A DNA stretch of 64,000 nt from Kryptolebias marmoratus (GCF_001649575.2 NC_051448.1:14984411-15048410), one strand, 5' to 3'; shown: positions 1-13,074, numbered from the stretch's first letter. Notes: generated by a model not told the origin, from the letters alone. Numbers and translations: made by a program.

Positions 1-891
1 CTTGACAAAGCCCCTACAGGAAAAAAAAAAAACACAGAAACTTTAAGTTACACATAGTCATATGTGAAAAACATATAGGGTGTGTGAAACACATGTGAAA
101 TACCTATAGTACATGGGAAACATCTAGACTTGGAACATTTTATGAGGTTAACAAAAATTTTTCTTTTTTTCTTTCTTTCATGCTGTGTAAGCAGACGTCA
201 GAGCAGCTTCAGAAGGATTCAGCACCACGGACAGAGAAAGAACAGCAGCGGTGCTGTTTATGTTCAGTCAATCCCATTTAACAGTTAACTCTAAATGAAC
301 GGTTTGGGGTAAAATTTGATTATCTGTAAACAATGAGCACAAGAATTGGGCATTCAAGGCAAAAACATTATTTGAAAACTATGAACAGTTATTTATTTTT
401 CAAAAACTATGTCTGTTTCCCACCACCTCCACTCCAACATACACAAAAAGAGAAGTGACAGCTATTTACACTTTTCTCAATACATTCTTATTTCACCCTT
501 CACTCAAAATGTTCATTATTATAGCTCGAAATATGTCAACAGAAAAACAATGTGTCACTAAAAAAATACAAAATTAAGCCATTATACTGTCATTCTGAAC
601 ACAGAAATTTGCAAAATATTTGAGGGAAGGGATTATTTACACAAACATTAATTTATCATGTTAAACTCAATGAAGGATAGCAACTGTTAGCAACTGTTTT
701 GTGAAGTTGGTCTGCTGCCCGTTTTATGTTATGTTTAAAATGTGAGCATGTCCACATGGTAAGGATGAAAACTTGCAAAAAACACCCCTTATGAAACATC
801 TCAATTGTTTAAACTAAGGCTCTTTCATTTTTTTTGACAAAATAAGGCAATTTTGAATTTGATGGGATATTCAAAGTCTTCCCAATTTTTC

Positions 892-1225
892 ATTCTTCTT
901 CTTCTTTCAGCTGTTCCCTTTTCAGACATCATCCTCCGTCTCACTCTGTCCTCACTCCACATACCTCCATGTCCTCTCTAACTGCATTCATATGTCTCCT
1001 CTTTGTCTTTTTCCTGGCAGCTGCATCGCTAACATCCTTCTGCCAATATAACCACTGTCCCTTCTCTGCACATGTCCAAACCATCTCAGTCTGACCTCTC
1101 TAACCTGGGCATCGACTCATCTTGTATGGTGTCGCTTGGCTTAATTAGCATGTTTGTTTTGGCAAAACTGTTTTACGCTGGATGCCCTTCTTGACAAAAC
1201 CTTCACCATTTAACTGGGCTTGGGA
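892..1225 (-). mobile_element. LINE 3'-end fragment (RTE-like), antisense, with a second repeat tail
   Basis: The stretch 892-1110 reads on the minus strand as the 3' end of a fish LINE family: clues are CTTTCAGCTGTTCCCTTTTC, CACATACCTCCATGTCCTCT and CATGTCCAAACCATCTCAGT. The last is the reverse complement of the same feature seen in the sense LINE fragment at about 39.6 kb (ATATGGTTTGGACATGTGC). From about 1140 to 1225 the sequence changes to another common fish repeat tail (TTTACGCTGGATGCCCTTCT, then ACTGGGCTTGGGATC). No intact frame remains. Clade assignment (RTE-like) is from memory of fish LINEs; the family identity is less sure than the fact that it is a LINE-derived repeat. Confidence 0.65.
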
Positions 1226-2737
1226 TCAGCATAAGTGATAATCTTCTTTGTTCTTTCAAAATTGGTGTTGTAAAACTGAGACAATGGTGAAAAAAAGTCT
1301 CAAATAACTTTGAGTGTTTTGGCAGATGTTGTGCAAAAAAAGGAAAAAAAAAAAGCATCTCAGGCATGAAAAGCAGCTTCTGGGCTGGCAAGCAACTTGG
1401 TGTTATGTCTGCCTTGTGGTAGTATTAGATTCATGGTATTTCCACTTTGAGTTGGAAAAAATAGCTTTTCAAAATAGTATAAAGCTAGTATAATATAATA
1501 GTATAATAGTATAAAGCAGAAGAAGATTGTAGACTTAGAAGTTGTATACTTTACCAAGTCTGAATATTCATTGCTCATCTTTAATTACATCAATCTAATA
1601 TTATATAGCTGGACCATCTTTGCACATAAACTTGTTTTCAGTTTCAGTTTGTTTTGAGACCTTGTGGGGACCCATGTCCGTAGAAATTATGATCAATCAA
1701 AAGAACTGTTTCAACTCAACAACCCTGTGTATTTCGTTCTGCTGTACCTCCGTTGAATTTGATGGGCTTGGCTGTTTTTTCTTTTTCCTGGGCTTCACAC
1801 TTCCCTTAGCGTTTGAATTTTTCATGCCCAAAATACACACCGTGTGACAGATGATCAGTGATGATAGGGTGAAGCCGGATCCATACAGAGTCTCATTTAC
1901 AATAACAGTGTAGGCTGAGGAGAGCATGGGAGTGCATTACAGTGTGTAATCAATACGCTCTGACAACTCCTGATGTAATAATATGCATGTGCTGCTGCCA
2001 AACCATTTCAAGTCCTCACACACATGAATGACCCCACGGATGAGTTGCTTCTCAATTATACAGCTGAAGAGTTGGATGCAGCATAGGGCTACAGTTTCAA
2101 TAGTGAGAAACAGAGAAAATATTAGAATTGAGAGTGTGACTCCGTTGACAAGAAACCATGTTTACCCGTCCTCTGTGGCAAAATCCACCGAGTTCACACT
2201 GATAGTAGAATGTGCCTCACTGAAGTGGATTTGTATATCAGGCTTGTTCGTATTTAAGATGACTGTGACTGTGCTGATGATCCAGTAAAACCTTTTTAGA
2301 ACTGGGAGAATTTAACTGTATGACAACTATATTGCAATATCTGTATAATTCTTAACAGAGAAATTTGTTTAGTCATAACTAATGCAAGTGCCAATTAAAG
2401 CTCCACTAATAATAATTTTAAAACAGTCCTGCATAATGAGGATCACATTTATAATGATGGGAATTTCTTTCCTCCTTTCCATCATTTTGATTTTCTCTTT
2501 ATGATGATTTATCATTTATTCTTCTCCATTATTTACCTCACAGGTATATAGGGAAATCCTAAAGTAAATATTTGCTCAACTTGGTGCAAACTCTGTATAT
2601 TGTAATGACTTTTAAAAGCTGAAGTTAATAGTGTAGCTGTGTTTGTTAGGCTTCTCTAAAATATTTGTTATTTTAAACTATTTAGAAAAGATCCAAATGG
2701 ACAACATGCACAACAGGTGATGATGAAAATCAACATT

Positions 2738-2930
2738 CTGTTTTAAAATCATAGTTCAGATATGTTGGAGTGGGTTTTTGTGGAAATTTTATGAACAATC
2801 ATTGTTTTACATGTTGTAGATTGTGTTTTGAAGGATCTCGGTTTGGAGAAAGTTTAATTCTGACTGGACTGGTGAGCTAACTGCTGGTCTGAATGGGGTG
2901 AGGACCAAAGTGGATTCCTTTAAACTTTTA
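2738..2930 (-). repeat. Interspersed repeat family B, minus-oriented copy
   Basis: This is the reverse-complement version of the repeat at 3135-3360: it carries GTTGTAGATTG, GGATCTCGGTTTGGAGAAA, a TCTGACTGGACTGG block and ends in GACCAAAGTGGATTCCTTT. The same ordered blocks recur at 31745-31925. The element has no coding frame. Together with the plus copy 200 bp downstream it forms a diverged inverted pair. Confidence 0.6.
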
Positions 2931-3134
2931 CACATCTTTCATGACTTGAGTATTTACAGAGAATTCTGTGGTTAGCACAAATAGCAGCAACAGCAGATAG
3001 CTGGATCACCTCCAGCAGGAATATCCTAGTGTGTCTGACAAAAAAACAAACAAACATGCAGTGTAAAATTGACGACAAATTAAAAGTTTAGAAAGGAAGT
3101 TCACATTATCGGCTATGATTTTTTTTTAAGAAGT

Positions 3135-3360
3135 GTTTTAATATGGCAGCAATCCATTTTGGTTTTGGCCCCACTCTGACTAGCCATTAGTTTGTTGATC
3201 TAGTCAGATTTAAACTCAATTTCTCCAGAGTTTCTTCAAAAAGCTATCTACAACCCACATCACAAGACCTGAACTCTTGTTTGCTGGCCAAACAGGAGAA
3301 AATTAAAACATGACCATTTTCCAACTCTAATTTCAAGGTTGAAAAATAAAGCTAGTGTTG
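3135..3360 (+). repeat. Interspersed repeat family B, plus-oriented copy
   Basis: Ordered blocks ATATGGCAGCAATCCATTTT, GGCCCCACTCTGACTAGCCA, TTAGTTTGTTGATC, AGTCAGATTTAAACTCAATT and AGCTATCTACAAC are shared with copies at 28235-28410 and 41645-41850 and, in reverse, at 2738-2930 and 31745-31925. It is non-coding. The class is not recognised; copies are heavily diverged, suggesting an old family. Confidence 0.6.
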
Positions 3361-5229
3361 AACTTTGACTTGATTTTCATGCTATAAAAGCGTTCTGAGT
3401 CATCCCAATGTGTTTAATGTCAAACATTTGTCTATAAATTAGTGTGTGATAAAGTCTCATGTTGCATCCCATGGGTCTCATCAATTGCAGAGATTGTGAA
3501 AATAATACTGATAGTAGTTGTGACACTACAGTGTTATCAAACTGACCTGTGTTCTATGAGTCATTTTATAACCAACAGAACAACTATTATGCAGTTTTGG
3601 TAAAGAATTATTTAGAATTTAACTGATATTTCTCTAAATTATTGACACATGAATTTAACCAATGTTTTTCAGCTTTTTTTCAAACTCTCTTCTGATTTAC
3701 TTTACCTTAATTACAAAAAATTGAGCCAGAATGGTAGCAGGATGTTGTTAGTGGTCCTCGGGGGTTCGGTCTAAGGTCATTAAACCTGCAGCGAAAACGA
3801 CCCCCAGCTGTTGAATGTTTTTTCTTTCTTTTTTCACATGCATTTGTTTGTCAAATTTAGAGTCTCTGGTGTTGCCAAGAAGCCCCTCTGCCACACAGGC
3901 GTTCCAAAACTGTTGTGCTGAGGTTGCTTTTAGCCAAATCCAATTTATTCTCCAGTGGTGGCGCTGGATAAAGCTGTCTCCATCTCAACCTGCTGATGCC
4001 AAAGGAAAGCTGGACACTTGACAGGGAGCTGCTCAATCACAGCACAAAACCATAATGCACATGTGAACACACACACATGCATGTAAAGAGAAAAAGAAAG
4101 TTCCAAACTAAGAGTTTAATATGCATCATTGTTTGCGCCCAAACAGTCGTGTTTTCTCCTCATTTCTGCTGTGGAACAGTGATGCTGCTCTTTTTGGAAT
4201 GAGAAAAATGAGATGAAAAGTGAATGCACATCCTGTTTCTAGCTTCAGGGCTTCCACTTCGTTCTTTTTAACTTAAAACGACGAGGAAGCTCTGAGCGCA
4301 GAGTTTTTTTTTGGGGGGGTGTCTGTGCCTGCGGATGCTCAATTATCCAAAGATATATCATAATCTACAGGCTTAGGAAAACATTTGCTCATCATTTGCA
4401 ACATTTTCATCACAAACCCATGCAGATAATACAAAGAAACAATTTCCAAATACCACTTTGTTATTTTGACTACAAAGAACCACTTATTATTCTTATTTGA
4501 AAATAATCTGTATTCTTTTAAGGATTTAGGGATTCTCACTTAATAAGCCACAGACACATTTATTAAATAGTTTTTCACTTTTCTTTGTACCATTGTACTC
4601 TATAATTGTATAGTATTTATTTAAAAAACATCTTACTTGTTATTTGTATTCATTAATTAAACCCCCCAAATCCCCCTGAGGTATTATCTGTGTTTGAGTG
4701 TGTGTGTAATAAATAACAGTGTTTTATGGTTAAAGTAAAGTGTTGAACAATCGGTCATGATTTGTAGAAATGAAGAGTTTTCTTTTTTTAGCAAGACTAG
4801 AAAATCACTAAATACAATTTACACTGAGGCTGCAACAAGTTATTAATGGAAATCGGTCAGTGGTCAATTAATAAAGTTGATTTATTTGACTTGTAAATGT
4901 AATTGTTTCATATTAGTCAAAATTGCAATTAACTAGATTTTGGAGAGAAGGCAAAATAGGGCCCGATGTTAACTGGTACATATTCTTAGCTCTGTGATAA
5001 TATTTTCAAAGCTTACTGGGAATCCTGATTTTTTTTTTTTAGAAGTTATTCATATTTTCTCTGTAAAAGTAACATTTTGCATTCAATGGAATTCAAAAGA
5101 CTCTGAAAGATAAGAATGATGATCTTCACATTTCTCCTGGTAAAAACAGCATTGTTCTTTTGAAAGTTAGCATAATGTTTTGTCTACGTTTGTCATTGTT
5201 GTACTGAAAAACAAATCCCTGTAGGAAAG

Positions 5230-5248
5230 AAGGTAGGTAGGTAGGTAG
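5230..5248. repeat. GTAG/GGTA tetranucleotide microsatellite
   Basis: About four units of GTAG (AGGTAGGTAGGTAGGTAG) are visible. Confidence 0.8.
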
Positions 5249-7575
5249 ATTGATTTTATTCAGATGTTGATTCTTGGTGATTCATGTAGCTTTTACCTTG
5301 CTGCTATGTATATAAATATGCATTTTTTTTAAAAGCATGTTTGGCTTTAATTCATTTTTTGACGCTTAAGAAAAGTGTCATTTTATTTTACACTGTGATT
5401 GGCAAAGTAACAGCCTGTTAAAGAGTTGGGAGGGTGTGTAGGCAAGACTTTTGAGGAGATTATGCAGTGAGAATTTTTTTCAGTGAGAATTTTTAAAAAC
5501 TGACAGAAATTGGCCCAGCTGATCAACTGGTCTATTTCTAGCATTCAGTTACTCTAATTATGCCTTGTGAATCAAATTTTATCAACATTTAACACATCCC
5601 ATACAATTTGTATTCAAATGTCAATTAGCAGCATGACAGTCTGATCCATAAAGGAGTTCTCCTCCCAATTGGGTTTAAATTGAGATGGAAAATAGTTGTT
5701 TTTTCTACTTAAGACATTCGAAAAGTCAGAGAAGATTGAAAAGATAAAAGACATCTCCAGTTGGCTATAACGATCCTGATGTGTAAGACATCATCCTAGT
5801 CCACATAATGAACTTGTATGGGATGTTGTAAAGATGTTAAGGGATATAACCGTCTGCTCTTGGTCTTTCTGTGATGTGTTCAAAGCTTCATCTATCACCC
5901 ATATCCCCTCAATCTTTTATCTTCGACCTGTCAGCACGTTGACATCTCAGTCTGTGAAGGCCCAGCCTGAAATCCAACCGCATTAATGTCTTTTTTTGTT
6001 CATTCTGAGACATCGTTTCTGGTTATGTTATGAGTAGTTACTGACAGTAGAGTATCAAGTGGCTTTTATGAAAACTAAACTGGAAATTAAATAGCAATGA
6101 CAGTGATTTTAGCTGGCGCTTTGGGCTAGGGGAAATGACAGAGCAGGTCCTAGCTACTTAAGGAAATGTGTGACTATTTAAACACAAGTGTCATCATTAT
6201 GTATGCTCAAGAGAGGGTTATTTGCTTTTGTGGCTTTAGGCTTAATGTTGTCAGCATAAAGAATAACCATGTTTCTATGTGCTTGGGAGTGTGCAGCTGC
6301 AGTAATGGTGATAGCAGTTGAAGATCATTAATTATGGGTGTTTTCCTGCTTTCCTTCAGGACTGATAGTATGCTGCAGAGATACTGGCTCATTGGTATAA
6401 ATGGCATTAGTACTTTGTTCAGCTCTGGCCCTGGGGTCCTGTTTCTAAGCCTTTTTTTTTGTTTTAAGTGGTAGCCTTGCGTGAAGCCCCCTCACACTCA
6501 GCTTATTTCTCAAGCCTCCCAAATGAATTCCCCACCAGTGTATTCACCTCCAAATGGAGACGGGGAAACAATAAAGAGGAAGAGCAAGAAAAGCCAAACA
6601 GCGCTTTATGATTAGCATCTGTATTAGTGCTCATCAATCTGTGTAGCCTTTTAAACAAGCAGGACAAGCATGACAGAGCATTAAGCTAACAAGCTGAAGG
6701 AGACAAACAGCATGGCTGCTATCAGGGAGGGACAAGTGGTTAGCGCATGGCGAAGGATACACTCTGGCTGAGAGTCCCAGTGCAGCGTTGGGGAGGAGTG
6801 TCGCTGAGCTCATTAGCATGGCAGCCTGGATGGAGGTAGAACCGGGTCTGCTGTTGGGGGCTGCCCACACAGGAAGCTGCAACATGAAAGCCAAGCTGCA
6901 GTCTCTAACTCCTTGCAGTTCCTGCTGGGTTTTATTTTTTTCCCCCCCTTTTTAACCATTTTGTACTTCTCCTCCTAATCATATCCTGTATCCGCTCTCT
7001 AAACCATCGCGTCCCCTAACCTCTTCACTAATCATGAAAGTTGGAGAGGAATAAATGCTGAACAGATGCTAGAATTGTCAGGGGTTGTTCATGTGCAACT
7101 GCGCTTTCGCAGCTAAGTAGAAATGAACATTTTTTTTAGTAGCTTACCTAAAATAACACGGCCCTCTGCTCAGTTTAACTTGGGGGATGGACACCAAAAC
7201 ATTTTATTCCATGGTTTCTGGTCACGTGATCCAAACCTTTTTTCTAAAAACCAATACAGACACTGAGGACTTTACCTTCTAAAGGTTAAAATTTAATAGA
7301 GTTCAGATTTGAAATTGAGAACTTGCTCCTTATCAATCAAAACATCAATTACCAATTTGAAATGTGACATATAGTTCAAGCTCAAAAACTCTTTGAAAAT
7401 CAAGCCATTATTAGTTTTGACCAAACCGTAATACTGTTATACAGCATTGTGGAACTCCAGCTTCAAGTTGCCTTGTTTGTGTCCGGTGGCTTTTGTTTGT
7501 CCAACAGCAGTACACAAAGATATGATTTAGAATTCAAAGCCAACCAACATAATTGCAAACAAATATAAAAGCCTA

Positions 7576-8568
7576 GCATTTCTTGAAGAAATGCATATTG
7601 TTCGCCTCCTTTCATACCAGAGTTTTAGATAAAGATCTTCCGATGATGAGAGAGGGTGGAGTTATAGACATTTGTAAATTAAGTCACGCACAGTCTCATA
7701 CAATAATGCAAGATCCTGCAAGATTTGTTAGAGCTTTAAAATGTGTTGAGCATAACTCGTATCTTCTATGAAATCAAACTATAGCTCAAAATTAATAAAT
7801 ATGAGTAAGTTGTAGTCATTTTTGTGTTGGCTATGTTGGCTAATTAGCTGGGGTGACCATTCTAAATTGTGCTGATTCCCAAAGTTAATGAGTCATAGAT
7901 GTACACCGAGTTTACCTAAAATCTGTCTAGTTGTTTATGAGATGTTTCGCTAACATATAAATAGGTTGACTTTACCAGTTAAAGCTAACATTTTAGGCAA
8001 AGACGTTGTGCAGTGTGCTTGGAGTATGTGATGTGAATGAGTCTCAGCTACTACTGCATGAAATTGGAGCTCAATATCTGTAAAAAATACTTTAGTTACA
8101 GCCATTTTTGAGTTTCCTAAATTCAGTTGGCTGTGGCATTCATTTTGAATTGAGTTGACTTTCAACGTTAATCGGTTTTTGATGTACACTGAATGAATAA
8201 TTTCTGAAAATTTCATTAAAATTGAAGTAGTTGTTTCTGAGATATTTAGCTAACAGACAGACAGCTTTGACTCCAAAGTTTTACAAACAGGTCTTGTGCA
8301 TCAATTAACTCTCAGAGTACAAATTGGGTATTAGATTCAGCTTCTAACCCACCAAATTGTATCTTAACATCTGTAAGAAAATGACTGAATTATAGCCATT
8401 TATGTGTTTGCTAAGGTTGCTTAGCTGTGGCAGCCATCTTGACTGAGATTGACTCTAAAAATTAGTTGTACATGTGCATCTATTGATTACTTTTAGAGAG
8501 TTTCATTCAAACCTGTCCAGTCATTCATGATATATTTTGCTAACACACACACACACACACACACACAC
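7576..8568 (-). repeat. Repeat family A, minus-oriented, with three diverged body units
   Basis: It opens with a 19-bp near-palindrome, GCATTTCTTGAAGAAATGC (7576-7594), followed by CGCCTCCTTTCATACCAG, the reverse complement of the 3' end of plus-strand copies (CTGGCATGAAAGGCGG). Three successive body units follow, each ending in a version of GTTCATGAGATATTTTGCTAACA: near 7930-7955, 8227-8252 and 8520-8546. Each unit also contains a version of GCCATTTTTGTGTTTGCT and AGCTGTGGCAGCCATCTT. The array ends in an AC microsatellite (8545-8568). No coding capacity is seen. Confidence 0.65.
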
Positions 8569-8569
8569 A
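8544..8569. repeat. AC dinucleotide microsatellite
   Basis: About 12-13 CA units close the family A array, in the same place where plus-oriented copies carry GT-rich tracts. Confidence 0.9.
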
Positions 8570-9989
8570 GCAAAAACATTCCTTTTGTCTTTGGCAGCAG
8601 GAAATGGTAACCTGACAATGAAAATGACACTGAGTTATTAAAATAAAAAAAACGGTGAGTGCAGGGATTTTTTTTTATCTGCTTCAGTGCATTTTGGTTT
8701 CATAAAAGACTGGCTTAATAAAAGAGAACACACTTTGTGTCTGAGGTCAGCCAGGACTGACTGAATAATCTTTCTTTTGAACTTCATAAAGATCAGGAAG
8801 TCCACTAAGGGACATGACAGCGCTTTTACTGCTCACTTTTACAATTCCCTGCAGTTGGTTCCTGTTTGTAAGGGTCAGTGACTTAAACCACAGAACAAAG
8901 GGAAAAGGGAAACAGTGATTCAAAAAGACAAGACGAAAACAAAAAGTTGGACTGCCTTTAAAAGCACAAAGTCTAGAATAAATACTCACGCAGAAGCTGG
9001 CACCCCCTCCCTCCCCCCAAACCACAAAAAAACATATCAAGTCAGTTTCCAGTCACTGATAGTGACATTATTTTTTTTAGAATTTTTCTCAACCTGAAAA
9101 CCTAGATGATTAATAAACACTAGAAACAAGAATAGTATTTTTTTTCTAATATCTCATCCACAATATTGTACCATAAACAATAATGATTAAATCAAAAACT
9201 ATGGCTGTCACGGAACAAATAGTTTTCTCTGACAGTGGCTTTCAAGGAAACTCACAAATAATCGGCCAAAGCAAAACTTTAGTTCTTCATGGAGTAAAAC
9301 CAATGAAATTTATAGAAGTGCTTGAAAAAAATAAGAAGAAAGAAATACTTTGCTTACTGCTGTTCAGAATTTCCACATGGGGGTTCTTAACAACTTCACA
9401 TTTCTATGGAGTAAATAAATAACTGGTATTAACATTTCATTGACTCTGTGGCAATGTTGCCAGGTCTGTTTGTTATCAGCAACTTTGAGCTAGAATACAT
9501 GAAAAAATGAAGGCAGTCACAGCTTACAGGCTTTTTATGGTTTTTCTGTTTGACTTTGTGTTTCATCAAAAAGCACTTGGTAAGATTAAACAAAAACAAG
9601 TCACGTAGTTTCTCCTCCTGTAGCAAGGTTTGTCCTATGTTCTCTTTCTCTTTACCTAAATTCACATTTAATTTTTCTAGATTAATTGATTTGCAACATT
9701 TCTATCCTTACTTTTGGAATAGTTTGAAAGATTTACTGATTGAAGTCTGAATAGAATATGTCAAAGAGTCAATTAAAGGGCTAATTTCAGTAGTAAGTGG
9801 CTGAATGCTGACAGTGTCACACACATCCTCGATCAGTGGTACTCCAGATATGTTAAATAATCCTACACTGTCAAGCCCTTATGTCTTTCAGCAAGATTTC
9901 TCACTGACCACTGTGAAGTTTTTAAAGAAACATTAAAAAAACAAGGATTTGATTTACATCTACATCTTATTATCTTTTGAAGTAAATGC

Positions 9990-10250
9990 ATTTAAAGACG
10001 GCCGTCACAACCAGTTAGCTTTGGCCAACACAAAAATGTCTACAACTCTGTGGATTTTACAGATATTGAGCTAAAGTTTGATGTGTCAGTAGTTGAGTCA
10101 TTCACAGTGCATGCTTTGATGATGAGAGTGTATTTATTTTAAGGTTTGATACAAATATAAATTCATCATTTCTCAACATTAGATGATCTTAGTTTAAAAC
10201 TCAACCATGAAAGGCAGGGGGAGAGATGTACAATCCTTCAAGGAGTGCTA
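9990..10250 (+). repeat. Repeat family A, 3' part
   Basis: The copy starts inside the body (ACGGCCGTCACAACCAGTTA), continues through ACAGATATTGAGCTAAA and GATGATCTTAGTTTAAAACT, and ends ACCATGAAAGGCAGG followed by a decayed palindrome CAATCCTTCAAGGAGTGCT (10231-10249). It is 5'-truncated and non-coding. Confidence 0.65.
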
Positions 10251-10829
10251 AGCCTTGTTATAAATTGTGCTTTTAGAAGGTCAGAACCTGCAAATCCCCA
10301 CGCATAGCTAAATTTTACATATGCTGTTATTATAAAACATCCTGGCACCTATCACTGAGTTCTAGATTAATACTGGTGGAAGACAGAAATAATGAGTGGG
10401 ATACAGACAGAGAGAATAATACAGATGACTTATTTTGCAGCCTGTCAGGAAACAGTTGGTCATCTCCTTGACTCTGCATCTGAAATTATTGTTCTCTACA
10501 CTTCCCAGTCTGATTGGCTATTACTTTGACACCTAATTACTACCTCACAGTAACTTTCTGTCCCCAGTGTTCTATAAAAATAGGGTAGTGATAGATTTTA
10601 TTATTGCTTCAACTAAGGTTCATTTCAAAAACAGTCTGCAGATATAGCAGATGAGGGTCATTGGGTTAAATATTCATTCAACGTGATACAAAGAAATTAG
10701 TAAAAAGATAGATTTTGGTTTAAAATCCCCTGTTAGGATGGGCTTTATGAAGTTGCGTCAGGTAACTCAACGGGCAGACAAGTTTCTTCTCAATAACAAA
10801 AGTTTTTGTTTCTGTTTGTTTTTTCGTCA

Positions 10830-11241
10830 ACCACCGCTGATGGCAAAGCGGTGATGATGTTTCTGTATGTCTTTGTGTGTGTGTGTTTGTCTGTAAAGTT
10901 AGCAAAATATCTCATGAACCGCTGGAATTTTTTAAATTAAACTTTCAGAAAGTAATCAGTGGATGTGCATCTAAAACTGATCAACTTTTGAAGCCGACCC
11001 CACTCAAGATGGCTGTCACAGCTAAGCAAAAATGACAAAGTCAAGCAACTTTGCAGATATTAAGCTAAAACCTGATGTGGTGTTAGTTGGGAGTCCTTCA
11101 CAACATGTACTCGAGTGTAACATCTTGTGATATTGAAGATATGACCAAATCAGCTAACATGCCATCATTTCACAATATAAGATGATCTTAGTTTAAAACT
11201 CTAGCATGAAAGAGAGCGATAGGCATTCCTTCAGAGAATGC
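10830..11241 (+). repeat. Repeat family A, near full-length copy
   Basis: It begins near ACCACCGCTGATGGCAAAGC, then a GT-rich stretch, AGCAAAATATCTCATGAACC, GAAGCCGACCCCACTCAAGA, GCAGATATTAAGCTAAA and GATGATCTTAGTTTAAAACT, and ends GCATTCCTTCAGAGAATGC (11223-11241), one of the palindromic ends of the family. Non-coding. Confidence 0.7.
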
Positions 11242-11876
11242 TGGCCCCTTTATTTTATATTTATATTCTGCCTATCACACTCTAAAGTGTGTATGATAGG
11301 CAGAATGAGAGAGGTGATGAAGTTAGGTAAAAATCAAGTAAATTAAGGAGGTTGGTTGGTTGTGTTATTATGGGGACTGCAGCAACTGTTTTCGGATATA
11401 AATTTTCTTCAATTAATATAGGTTGCTTTTTATGTTTAACATCAAAGAGTGCTTACTGCATATGTATTATCAATCTAAGGGAATGATCATGTAGATAGTA
11501 GTAATATTATTTTGTGTTATAAAGACAGAAAATCTTTAATTTTTAGTGTTCTTAGTGCCAGTGAATAAAAAAAAAGTTAAATCATCAGCTATTAAAACTT
11601 GCAGCAACCAAAAAATACTTTAATACCAATTCTCTAAATTTAAAAAAATTACTTTATTTGATGTTATAAGAATTTGAAAGAAATATTGCTCTAGAAGAAA
11701 GCTATAAATGTAAAAAAAAAAAAAAAAATTGTGTACAAACATCTGGTTGTCTGTGTGCTCCACTGGTGTTCACACAAGAGAAGCTTTTAATCAATATGCA
11801 TTCTACTGCACTAAACTACCCATTCCCTCAGAAATTACTGGAATGCTAACGTAGCTTTGTGCCTTCTTCTCCACAG

Positions 11877-12016
11877 CACCCCCGACCGTCCGCATTATAC
11901 ACTCCGGGCATGCCTGTAATGTTGAAGAGGAGAGGCACACAGAGCGAGTCTACACCATCAGAGAAGGAGAGACCCTGGAGCTCACCTGTCTGGTGACAGG
12001 CCATCCTCGGCCACAG
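11877..12016 (+). CDS. mdga2: mdga2 exon 1 of window: N-terminal half of Ig1
   Basis: The exon starts after a good acceptor (pyrimidine-rich tract ending CCACAG) and ends at the donor GTAAGG. It enters in phase 1: its first two bases complete an Ala codon, followed by PPTVRIIHSGHACNVEEER and on to GHPRPQ, 46 whole codons, leaving in phase 0. It covers the N-terminal segment of the mature protein and the first strands of Ig1. Cys37 of the exon, in LTCLVTG, is the B-strand cysteine that pairs with YYC in the next exon. An extra Cys12 (in GHACNVE) is also present in mammalian MDGA2. In the MDGA family Ig1 and Ig2 form the neuroligin-binding surface. There is no start codon: the signal-peptide exon must be upstream, since the incoming split codon needs one base from it. 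No candidate for that exon was recognised between 1 and 11876. Confidence 0.96.
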
Positions 12017-12542
12017 GTAAGGAAGCCAGCGAGCACTTCATGAATCTGACAGCGCGGACGGAAATAGCTTCACAAGGATATCATGGGACACGATGGTAAT
12101 TTTGTCTCCATCTGTCTTCTTCTTCTTTTTTTTTTTTAAATTCTGTAGAAGTGTCAGGCTGGAGCAGCACATAGCTCTGCTCTAAACCAGCTTAAAAAGT
12201 TTAATCCTTTAATTATTGATGGTTTAGGTTGCACTGTGCACCTGCAGGTTGATAATAAAAGCCTAATGAGAATGCAAAAAGCAAAACAGCAGAAACATCT
12301 GCCAAAACATGGCATAATGAGTAAGAAACAGGCCACGGTATAAAAGACTCAGGGTCATGTGAATCCACATGGGTGTGCAGCATCTGAAGAAAAAGATTTT
12401 CTCGCTCTGGTAGTTACAGTCGTGATCTGAACTAATTAAAAAAAAAACACTGATGAATTGAAGCTTTTGCCTTTGTTCTCGTTTTCGGCTTTTTGCTTTC
12501 TTCACCAAATCTCTGGAAAATGTATTAATAATAAAAGGCATA

Positions 12543-12760
12543 GCATGACTTGAAGGAATGCAGATTGCCTTCTGCCTTTCATGCCAGATTTTTTGAAGTA
12601 AGATCTTGCGCAATGAGTGGCACTTGGGGTATGTGTTGTGAACTTCGCTCATCTACAACCATACCCAATCTTAGGTTAGTATTTGTAAAATTGAGTGAAT
12701 TATAGCCATTTTCGGTGTTTTGTAATATTTTGTAGAATTCAAACCAGAGTTGGTAACTGC
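12543..12760 (-). repeat. Repeat family A, minus-oriented copy
   Basis: It starts with the palindrome-like GCATGACTTGAAGGAATGC (12543-12561), then TGCCTTTCATGCCAG, AAGTAAGATCTTGCG and GAATTATAGCCATTTT. This matches the order of the reverse complement of the plus copies. It ends without reaching the GT/AC tract. Confidence 0.6.
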
Positions 12761-13074
12761 TGTCTTCAAATAAAAACAAAAAAAAACCACGCTTCATGTG
12801 AATGGTATTGAATAAGTCTTTAGACCACTATCAGTTTTGCATTAAACTGTGATTTACACAGAAACATGTGGTTACTTGCAAGTACTAATAGCAGCAGCAT
12901 CTAGTGATAGCACTTCCTGTGCTTCTTCATGCTTTTCCAACTGGAATATAGTTTATATAGTTTTATAGTTTTTTTGTTGTTGTTGTTTTGTAATTTTCTT
13001 TTTTTACAAAACTAGAGAAATTGCATTTTCTACAAAAATACAGTGTGAGTGCTGATTGCTGACTAACTTTGCTG

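Larger units (their letters stand above)
1..11876 (+). other. Upstream intron or 5' flank of mdga2, no exon recognised
   Basis: No coding sequence can be supported here; the open frames are short, AT-biased and without domain signatures. The region ends at the acceptor of the first Ig1 exon, so at least its right part is intron. It contains a LINE fragment (about 892-1225), an inverted pair of interspersed repeats (2738-3360), a GTAG microsatellite (5230-5248), and copies of a palindrome-ended repeat (7576-8568, 9990-10250, 10830-11241). The stretch 6480-6900 is less AT-rich than its surroundings and lacks recognised repeats. The remaining stretches show nothing I can name. Confidence 0.7.
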
